Assembly (NCBI GenBank): GCA_021782195.1
Contig: JAJXVI010000128.1
Location: 1 to 6,963 of the forward strand
Direction of reading: 5' to 3'
DNA: 6,963 nucleotides
Origin: a bacterium
GTDB taxonomy: Bacteria > Vulcanimicrobiota > Xenobia > RGZZ01
Part shown: positions 1 through 5,314 of the stretch, piece after piece
Position numbering within the stretch: position 1 is the stretch's first letter
Layout of the letters: every line of letters begins with the position of its first letter
The notes under the pieces: generated by a model
What the model was told of the DNA's origin: nothing
Databases searched by the model: none
The model's input: only the letters and a program-made list of their open reading frames with translations
Position numbers and translations under genes: made by a program

Positions 1-410
1 ATCCCAGCCGAAATGCACTTTGTGGCACGCTCAAGGCCTTTCGGCAGTAACAGTTGCGTCTAACCGTCGTCGGTATTGCTCCTGTCCTGTTCAGGGGCTG
101 CAGCATTGTTGTGCGAGTCGAGATTGAAGTCAAGTTCAGCCGGGAAACAAAGAGGCGCCACCTGCACGTAACGAAAGACTGACGGTCCAGGTTCAAAGCG
201 AACGCATCCCTGAACGTGTATCAGAAAACCCGTTCACGGGAAGCCACCCACAGCGTATCGCACGCAGCCTTGACGACGACACCATCGAACGCCTGCCCGG
301 TGAGGCTGACTGCGGCGAGGCCCGGTTTCGACACTGCGAGCGTCGCGCAAAGACAGGGAAAGCTTCTCGTAGAACGAACTCACTCGCGAAAGTGAAGTGA
401 CTGGCACACC
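1..410. other. Non-coding leader region upstream of selD, no gene recognised
   Basis: I see no convincing gene here. Forward frames are broken early: frame 1 stops near 61, frame 3 near 46, and frame 2 stays open to about 149 but is Cys-rich with poor GC at third positions. A reverse-strand frame is open from an ATG at 106-104 to the left edge (35 codons) but has no ribosome binding site. A reverse frame at 234-458 begins inside selD and looks like a shadow. A 6-base inverted repeat (TGAACG 211-216, CGTTCA 231-236) and the small CCCG/CGGG hairpin next to it are weak. No tRNA or tRNA-Sec cloverleaf could be built. The stretch probably holds the selD promoter, but I cannot place -35/-10 boxes with confidence. 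Confidence 0.5.
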
Positions 411-1487
411 GTGATGAACAACTCCCCTCTTCCGGTCTGTCTGACTGACCTTGTACACTGCGGAGGCTGCGCCTCCAAGGCGCCTATCGGTCAGCTCGCG
501 TCCATCCTCGCAGCCCTGCCACCATCCGTTGATCCTCGCGTGCTCGTAGACACGCGAACGTCCGACGACGCAGGCGTCTTTGCGCTTACCGACGAGATTG
601 CCCTCGTCCAGACCGTCGATTTCTTCACGCCGGTCGTAGACGATGCGTACACCTGGGGAGCAATTGCGGCAACCAACGCACTTTCAGACGTCTACGCCAT
701 GGGCGGAACGCCTGTCACCGCCCTCAACGTGGTGGCTTTCCCGGTCAAGACCCTGCCGCTCGAGGTTCTGGCAGAGGTGCTGCGCGGAGCAGCCGACAAG
801 TGCCGAGAAGCAGGCGTCGCCATACTCGGCGGACACACCGTAGAGGATGACACCCCCAAGTTTGGCCTCTGCGTGACCGGAGTCGTACACCCCGGAAAAG
901 TTGTGACCAACGCGGGGGGGCAGATCGGCGACCGACTGGTGCTCACGAAACCGCTCGGCCTTGGCATCGTCAACTCAGGGGTCAAGAAGAAAATCACCAG
1001 TGCCGCCACCTACGCGCTGGCCGTGGAAGTCATGACCACCCTGAACCGCGCGGCAGCAGAAGCCATGGGAGAAGTTGGCGTACACGCCGCCACTGACGTC
1101 ACCGGCTTTGGCCTGGTCGGCCACCTCTCCGAAATGTGTGGCGGAGCCGGCCTCGGTGCGGAGATTGATTTCAGCGCCCTCCCACTTCTGCCTGATCTCA
1201 CGATCCTTCGGAGACAGGGGGCCACCACGAGCGCTCCCCAGGCAACCTTTGCCCACCTCGACAACCGTCTCGTGCTCGACAGCAACATGACCGACATCGA
1301 GCGCGAGATACTGGCGGATCCCCAGACGTCCGGCGGTCTTCTCATTGCAGTCCCTGCCACGCGAGAAGCCGCGCTCCACAGGGCCCTCCAGCAACGTAAC
1401 GTGCAATGGGCAAAAACCATCGGACAGCTCGTTGGCGGCAGGCAGATCGTCGTGAAACGCTCGAAGGAAACCAGACCGCAGGAGTGA
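411..1487 (+). CDS. selD: Selenide, water dikinase (selenophosphate synthetase)
   Basis: SelD makes selenophosphate from selenide and ATP in the cytosol. Selenophosphate is the selenium donor for selenocysteine-tRNA and for 2-selenouridine in tRNA. The full length is present (358 residues, against about 345-350 usual). The N-terminal catalytic motif is at residues 17-23 (CGGCASK); Cys20 and Lys23 align with E. coli Cys17 and Lys20. The position after the catalytic Cys that is often a second Cys is Ser22 here. Other family motifs follow in order: SDDAGVF (51-57), VDFFTPVVDD (69-78), ATNALSDVYAMGG (87-99), GGH (140-142), TKPLG (179-183), TDVTGFGLVGHLSEM (228-242) and DPQTSGGL (303-310). No in-frame TGA occurs, so this is the Cys form and not itself a selenoprotein. 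GTG 411 and ATG 414 are adjacent start choices; neither has a good Shine-Dalgarno, and ATG 414 is equally likely. The next gene follows after 38 bases, so the two are probably co-transcribed. No selA, selB or selC is in the window. Confidence 0.97.
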   Translation: MMNNSPLPVCLTDLVHCGGCASKAPIGQLASILAALPPSVDPRVLVDTRTSDDAGVFALTDEIALVQTVDFFTPVVDDAYTWGAIAATNALSDVYAMGGTPVTALNVVAFPVKTLPLEVLAEVLRGAADKCREAGVAILGGHTVEDDTPKFGLCVTGVVHPGKVVTNAGGQIGDRLVLTKPLGLGIVNSGVKKKITSAATYALAVEVMTTLNRAAAEAMGEVGVHAATDVTGFGLVGHLSEMCGGAGLGAEIDFSALPLLPDLTILRRQGATTSAPQATFAHLDNRLVLDSNMTDIEREILADPQTSGGLLIAVPATREAALHRALQQRNVQWAKTIGQLVGGRQIVVKRSKETRPQE

Positions 1488-1513
1488 AAGACAGACCGCG
1501 GTGTTTTATGGAC

Positions 1514-1520
1514 AAGGAGG
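1514..1520 (+). promoter_or_regulatory. Strong ribosome binding site for the YbjN-like gene
   Basis: AAGGAGG ends five bases before the ATG at 1526. This decides the start: the frame is open much further upstream (to 1406, inside selD) and has another ATG at 1508, but only 1526 has ideal spacing. The strong site so close behind selD suggests efficient independent initiation on a shared transcript. Confidence 0.8.
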
Positions 1521-1525
1521 CGAAA

Positions 1526-1927
1526 ATGACAGCCGAAGAGTTCGTGATGGCCTCGTGCAAGGCCCTTGAATGTGAGGTTCATTACGATACCGAGAACGAG
1601 GAATGGCAACTCGAAATTCACTTCGAAGGAAAGCGCAAACAACACGTCACCCTGTTCTCCTTCGAGGAAAGCGGCCGCAGCCTGGTTCGGTGCGTCACGG
1701 CGGTCGGCAACGCGAATGACTTTTCGCACGCGCAACTGGTGACCGCACTGGAACTGAATGAAAGTCTCCTGTACGGCGCGTTCGCAATCTTCAGCGGAAA
1801 GTTCGTCATCACCGCGTGCACCGACGCTGTGGAGCAAGAGGTGCCCCGCTTCGTGGAAGTGATACGGTACCTGACACGCATGGCCGACGCGTACGAGAAG
1901 ATGGTATTCGGCCTCGACCGCGGCTGA
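1526..1927 (+). CDS. Small YbjN / type III secretion chaperone-like protein
   Basis: This is a cytosolic acidic protein of 133 residues without signal peptide or membrane segment. The layout is an N-terminal helix (about 2-14), beta strands (EWQLEIHF at 26-33, HVTLFSFEE at 40-48, SLVRCVTAVG at 52-61), a helix containing ALELNESLLYGAFAI (74-88), a strand (KFVITACTD, 92-100) and a long C-terminal helix (about 101-127). The order of helix, three-strand sheet, helix, strand and long helix, with an LNxxLLYGAF-like segment, recalls the YbjN and type III secretion chaperone (Tir/CesT-like) fold. Members of that fold bind partner proteins rather than catalyse reactions. I infer the fold from pattern only, and no precise function can be given. 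The gene follows selD after 38 bases and ends 9 bases from the convergent oxidoreductase gene. A link to selenium metabolism rests on position alone. Confidence 0.8.
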   Translation: MTAEEFVMASCKALECEVHYDTENEEWQLEIHFEGKRKQHVTLFSFEESGRSLVRCVTAVGNANDFSHAQLVTALELNESLLYGAFAIFSGKFVITACTDAVEQEVPRFVEVIRYLTRMADAYEKMVFGLDRG

Positions 1928-1946
1928 GGAAGCCTGTTACCTTCCT
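1927..1946. terminator. Small inverted repeat between convergent genes, possible weak terminator
   Basis: AGGAAG (1927-1932) and CTTCCT (1941-1946) form a 6-base stem with an 8-base loop, spanning the last base of the YbjN-like stop (TGA 1925-1927) and the stop of the opposing gene (TAA, reverse, 1939-1937). There is no clear T-tract on either strand, so an intrinsic terminator is doubtful. Its position exactly between two tail-to-tail stops is the only supporting argument. Confidence 0.25.
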
Positions 1947-2539
1947 TCGGCAGCAACGTCCCTGACCGTCGCCCCACAGGCATCGGCCAGTCGAAAACCG
2001 GCTTCAAGCGCAGTGAGGTTGCTCGCCCGAGCGTCACGCGGAACCCGCATTGAAACCGCACGCCGCAGCGCCTCGTCACCCACCAGGCGACACAACCGCG
2101 CGACTGTGGCGAGGCCTACGAGTCCGGCCGCAGCAGGAGGCGCTCCACACCGGTCGGCAGTATCCGCAAGTGGAAGACGGTAGACGCGCACGGGCAACGC
2201 ATTGGTTTCAATTTTCGGCACCGACTCAGTCCGGACCGACTCCCCCGACTCCACCACGATCGCGCCGCCAGGGCGCACATCCGCTCCGTGAAGCACACAC
2301 GCCTGCGGACCCAGCGCCAGCAGAATGTCCACGGACACAACCCGAGGAAAGTCGATCGGACCGTCGCTGATCACGACCTCGGACATGCTCGGCGCGCCAC
2401 GCACCAGAGGGGCATACGACGGTGTCTGCACGGCGTTGTATGGCCCGAACATGCACGCTGCCTCACCCAGGATCATGCCCGCCAGAATCAGGCCCTGACC
2501 ACCAACACCCGCCAGTCTGATGTCACAACGAATAACCAA
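1937..2539 (-). CDS. korC: 2-oxoacid:ferredoxin oxidoreductase, gamma subunit (KorC/PorG family)
   Basis: This is the gamma domain of pyruvate/2-oxoglutarate/indolepyruvate:ferredoxin oxidoreductases, cytosolic enzymes that oxidatively decarboxylate 2-oxoacids to acyl-CoA and reduce ferredoxin (or work in reverse to fix CO2). At 200 residues it has the usual gamma-subunit length. The opening glycine motif GVGGQGLILAGMILGEAA is at 11-28. The family segment VQTPSYAPLVRGAPSMSEVVISD (37-59) corresponds to the usual QTxSYGPExRGGxSxSEVIISD, with PLVRGAP replacing the common PExRGG. IDFPRV (62-67) and DILLALGP (71-78) follow. Substrate cannot be assigned; 2-oxoglutarate is the best guess. The proposed start is TTG at 2539. 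A GGAGG lies only two bases upstream of it but eight bases before an in-frame ATT (2533), and a stop (TGA) lies a few codons further upstream. The alpha, beta and delta subunits are not on either side, so the gene is detached from its complex. Confidence 0.93.
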   Translation of the reverse strand: MVIRCDIRLAGVGGQGLILAGMILGEAACMFGPYNAVQTPSYAPLVRGAPSMSEVVISDGPIDFPRVVSVDILLALGPQACVLHGADVRPGGAIVVESGESVRTESVPKIETNALPVRVYRLPLADTADRCGAPPAAAGLVGLATVARLCRLVGDEALRRAVSMRVPRDARASNLTALEAGFRLADACGATVRDVAAEGR

Positions 2540-2601
2540 CGCCTCCGCCCGTCACACAGAATTTTGTCTCGTGATTTCGCGTCACAGGCCGTGACCCTGC
2601 T
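2540..2601. promoter_or_regulatory. Divergent intergenic region with repeated GTCACA motifs
   Basis: This short stretch separates the reverse oxidoreductase subunit from the forward unknown gene and should carry both promoters. GTCACA occurs three times in the same orientation at 2522-2527 (inside the start of the reverse gene), 2551-2556 and 2581-2586, spaced 29 and 30 bases apart. GTGA (2571-2574) and TCAC (2582-2585) make an inverted pair with a 7-base spacer, and GTCAC/GTGAC (2581-2585, 2591-2595) make another. The pattern could be an operator read by a dimeric regulator. The GTGA/TCAC half-sites resemble CRP/FNR-family sites but the spacing is not canonical. No clear -35/-10 pair was found. 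Confidence 0.3.
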
Positions 2602-3180
2602 ATGCGCGACACCCTGCACTTGCGACCGGGGTTCGTGGAACAGGGGGATTCTTCCTGTACAGCGAACTGCTCGGGCGTGAGTCTCCGACTTTGTTACACG
2701 CTATCAGCAAACCTTACCGACGACCGAGCATCCGCGTCGACGGTGGCGGCGGTACTTCGCTTCCTGACCGCTCACAGCCTCATTGACGACTCGCGCCTGC
2801 GCCTTCGCATCGACTGGAACGACGGGCGCCCGACGCGCTCCGAAGATGCACTTTCGCCCGCCGAGGTCGTGGAACGCACTGCCGCGCTCGAACCCGAAGC
2901 GGCGCAGGTCGCACGCGTCGACGGCCTGCGCACGGTCGACGGGTTTCCGAACCCCTTCGTCGCATTTACGGTTGACAGCGAAGTCCTCGACGGCTGGTTC
3001 AGTGTGGTCTATTCGTATGGAACATCGCGTACCCGGGTCGTCGAACTCGTGTTCATGGAGCCACAATTCCTGACCGATACACCGGGGATGAGCCCGGAGT
3101 CATTCATCGCAGAACTTTCCGCGGCAATTGGCAGCAACCTGGTACCCACCTGCAGGCCGGCCGAGCGCTCTTCCTCCTGA
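2602..3180 (+). CDS. Hypothetical protein, no family recognised
   Basis: This is a 192-residue open frame whose third codon positions are strongly GC-rich over nearly its whole length, as in the neighbouring real genes. I recognise no family. Residues 26-62 look like a beta strand followed by a helix (STVAAVLRFLTAH at 46-58). After a charged strand (RLRLRIDW, 65-72) comes an acidic helical part (about 85-107), then strands around AFTVDSEVLDGWFSVVYSYG (121-140) and RVVELVFMEPQFL (145-157). A final helix (PESFIAELSAAI, 165-176) precedes a Ser-rich tail. There is no signal peptide or membrane segment. The start is uncertain: ATG 2602, GTG 2635 and GTG 2677 are all in frame and none has a good Shine-Dalgarno. 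The gene is transcribed divergently from the oxidoreductase subunit. Confidence 0.7.
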   Translation: MRDTLHLRPGFVEQGDSSCTANCSGVSLRLCYTLSANLTDDRASASTVAAVLRFLTAHSLIDDSRLRLRIDWNDGRPTRSEDALSPAEVVERTAALEPEAAQVARVDGLRTVDGFPNPFVAFTVDSEVLDGWFSVVYSYGTSRTRVVELVFMEPQFLTDTPGMSPESFIAELSAAIGSNLVPTCRPAERSSS

Positions 3181-3187
3181 GCGGTCG

Positions 3188-3236
3188 CCTGGAGACCGGG
3201 CATCCAGGTCGCAAGTGCCAGGGTGGCGGGACCCTG
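3188..3236. terminator. Two tandem hairpins after the unknown gene
   Basis: CCTGGA (3188-3193) pairs with TCCAGG (3203-3208) across 9 bases, and CAGGGT (3219-3224) pairs with ACCCTG (3231-3236) across 6 bases. Both lie within 60 bases of the stop at 3180. Neither is followed by a T-run, so they are not classical intrinsic terminators. They could slow transcription, protect the 3' end of the message, or be chance in GC-rich DNA. The remainder of the gap to 3417 shows nothing I can name. Confidence 0.25.
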
Positions 3237-3417
3237 CAGAGCACGACGCGTTGCACACCACGCCGCCCAGAAAGGCCAGCCCAACGAATCCGCCGACGAG
3301 GTGCGAAGGACATTTCCGACCCTGAAGCCAATGGACGGCGGTACCTGTCCGTGAGGAGAGTCAACGAAACGATTCAGTTCACAGGACTTCCTCGGCGGGC
3401 TGAGAAGTTTTCAGCGT

Positions 3418-3425
3418 AAAGGAGG
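3418..3425 (+). promoter_or_regulatory. Strong Shine-Dalgarno upstream of the PAS-GAF-HATPase gene
   Basis: AAAGGAGG is a near-perfect anti-16S match. It overlaps the first base of the outermost GTG (3425) and lies 26 bases before the first in-frame ATG (3452), so it fits neither. The in-frame CTG at 3434 stands at the ideal distance of 8 bases. The site thus supports translation starting here but leaves the exact codon open. Confidence 0.6.
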
Positions 3426-5314
3426 TGGCCGGACTGCCTGCACAGGCTCCCATGCAACTACTCGTCCTTGAGGGTCGTCAGGATTTTCGCGCGGCTGTTG
3501 TCGACACCTGGGACCAGGTCGCACAGACCTACGACGAACCGCCCGCCGTCGTGCTCGCACCCGGCCCGCTCGACGAGCACCTCACGACGTCGACATTCGA
3601 GGCCGCGATCATGCCGGTCGTCCCGGAAACCGACGAGTTTCTTGAAGACTGGCACGCCCTTGAAGAAGCCGGCTACAACATCACCTATCTGTTCCGTATT
3701 GAGATGTTCCACGCCCCCGCTCCGACGCCCCCCCCTTCCGAACGACGGCGCCCGCCCCACCGGAGTGTACCGTACCTGTGCCGTACGCGATTCGGGTGCC
3801 ATCAAAGGGTCCTTCTTACCCTCTCGCGACTCGATGCGGGCGTCGCAGAAGTCTTTCCAGTCAACAGCGAAAGTCCGCACGAACGTTATCGCAAGCTCCT
3901 CAACCGCATTTCGGAAGGGTTCTGGGACGTTGGCCCGGACCTGCACATCGCCTATGCCAACAACGCCTTCAAGCGCCTGTTCGAAGAACCCGAGCCACTC
4001 GGAAAGAACCTGCTGGAGTTCTTTGACGAACCAGACCGGCCTCGCTTGAGGTCCATCGTGGAGAATCAGGCCGACGGCATCATCATCCCGTTCACCATGC
4101 GGTTGAAGCCTCGTAAACGCGGCGAAAAGGCCCGCATTCTCCACATCGATCCAACCCCTCGTTTCGGTGGGACCGGGCAATATCTCGGAGGCTGGGCCCT
4201 CATCCACGATGTCACCGAGAGCACCACCGACATTCGCGTCCTCCACCAGGAACGCGAACTGTATGCACTCTACGCGGTCGCGTCCACCCTGTCACGCGGA
4301 TTCCGCCTGCGTGACCTGGTACTTGCCGCAAGCGAGAGCATTCGCGAGCAACTCTCGGTGGATGCGACGACCCTCTGGCTTCGACAGGAACCGGACAATC
4401 CAGGCTCCCCGCTCGCGACGGTAGACTCCTATGGCCTGGACGGCCGCCCGCTCGACGACGACGCCCTGCAGAATGCATTGCACTGGTGCGAGACCGCCCC
4501 GACCATCAAGCCCGCCGCGGTTGTTCGCGACACCTCCCGTTCGCGAAATCCGCACGCACTCGCCCTGCGCGACTCCGGCTTCCGCAGCGTGGCCGCCATT
4601 CCCCTGAAGAACGGCGAGAACCTCGTCGGCTATCTCTGGCTCGGATGTCGAAACGTTTCGGTCATGAACCGCAACTGGGTCTCGCTCTTGATTTCGATCG
4701 GTCACCAGCTTGGACTCGCCGTGGCCAACGCGGCATCGGTCGAAGCCCGCCTTCGGCAGGAAGCGCAACAGCGTCAGTTCTATCGTGACGCCGTGTATGC
4801 CATTACGAACGGGAAGCTGGTCATCACCGATCGCGCTGAACTCGACCGCGTCCGAAACGGCACGACCGCCCTTGCAGAACTCCACATCGCCGAACGCGTC
4901 GACATTCAGAATGCGCGCAAGATATCGGAGTCAGTGCTACGCACGTGCGGTTTCAGTGAGGAACGGGTCTTCGACATCGCCACCTGCGTCAGCGAAGCGG
5001 CAACCAACACCCTCATTCACGGGGGTGGGGGCGAGATGCGCATCTCCACGGTTCCGGCCGAAAACCCCGAGGGGATTCGCGTTTCCCTCGAAGACCACGG
5101 TCCGGGCATCAATTTTGCGGAACTCCCACACGCCCTTCTCAAGCGTGGATACTCCACCGCTATCTCGATGGGCCTGGGATACACGCTGATTCTCGAAATG
5201 ATGGACGCCGTCTACCTGACGACTGATAATGCAGGGACCACCCTCCTGATGGAGGCAACCCTCAATCCCGTGAATACGGAACTGGAAGCGTGGCTCGCCA
5301 AGATCCCCGACTGA
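3425..5314 (+). CDS. PAS-GAF sensor protein with RsbW-type ATPase/serine kinase domain
   Basis: This is a cytosolic signalling protein of 629 residues counted from GTG 3425, without membrane segments. An N-terminal part of unknown type (1-145) is followed by a PAS domain (about 151-265; YRKLLNRISEGFWDVGPDL at 155-173, IHDVTE at 260-265). A GAF domain follows (about 280-440; STLSRGFRLRDLVLAASESI at 287-306, SVAAIPLKNGENLVGYLWL at 388-406). The C-terminal HATPase_c_2 domain (about 495-612) has an N box (SEAATNTLIHGG, 523-534), a G1 box (EDHGPGI, 556-562) and a G2 box (MGLGYTLI, 582-589). There is no His-kinase dimerisation helix with a phosphoacceptor His. The ATPase is of the RsbW/RsbT anti-sigma kinase type, which phosphorylates a Ser/Thr on a STAS-domain partner. 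No STAS protein or sigma factor is in the window. Residues about 103-137 (RRRPPHRS, LCRTRFGCHQRV) have unusual composition after an 8-C run and may be frameshifted. The stop overlaps the next gene by 25 bases. Confidence 0.9.
   Translation: MAGLPAQAPMQLLVLEGRQDFRAAVVDTWDQVAQTYDEPPAVVLAPGPLDEHLTTSTFEAAIMPVVPETDEFLEDWHALEEAGYNITYLFRIEMFHAPAPTPPPSERRRPPHRSVPYLCRTRFGCHQRVLLTLSRLDAGVAEVFPVNSESPHERYRKLLNRISEGFWDVGPDLHIAYANNAFKRLFEEPEPLGKNLLEFFDEPDRPRLRSIVENQADGIIIPFTMRLKPRKRGEKARILHIDPTPRFGGTGQYLGGWALIHDVTESTTDIRVLHQERELYALYAVASTLSRGFRLRDLVLAASESIREQLSVDATTLWLRQEPDNPGSPLATVDSYGLDGRPLDDDALQNALHWCETAPTIKPAAVVRDTSRSRNPHALALRDSGFRSVAAIPLKNGENLVGYLWLGCRNVSVMNRNWVSLLISIGHQLGLAVANAASVEARLRQEAQQRQFYRDAVYAITNGKLVITDRAELDRVRNGTTALAELHIAERVDIQNARKISESVLRTCGFSEERVFDIATCVSEAATNTLIHGGGGEMRISTVPAENPEGIRVSLEDHGPGINFAELPHALLKRGYSTAISMGLGYTLILEMMDAVYLTTDNAGTTLLMEATLNPVNTELEAWLAKIPD

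Noticed and set aside
181..210. GGTTCAAAGC near 190, resembling a tRNA T-loop
   Set aside because: The flanks do not pair as a T-stem, and no acceptor, D or anticodon arms could be assembled, so neither an ordinary tRNA nor tRNA-Sec is supported.
411..1487. Selenocysteine-containing SelD with a bacterial SECIS element
   Set aside because: The catalytic position is an ordinary TGC cysteine codon and no in-frame TGA occurs.
1010..1837. Reverse-strand open frame of 275 codons across selD and the following gene
   Set aside because: It lies opposite two well-supported genes, has shadow-type Ser/Arg/Ala composition, no family motif and no ribosome binding site.
3100..3345. Reverse-strand frame with a hydrophobic Gly/Val/Leu segment resembling a lipoprotein signal
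   Set aside because: It has no start codon upstream of the segment, overlaps the end of a coding-like forward gene and shows no further protein features.
3458..4246. Reverse-strand open frame of 262 codons opposite the sensor gene
   Set aside because: The forward strand there has clear PAS motifs in the lower part; GC-rich forward genes often leave open antisense frames, and this one shows no recognisable domain.
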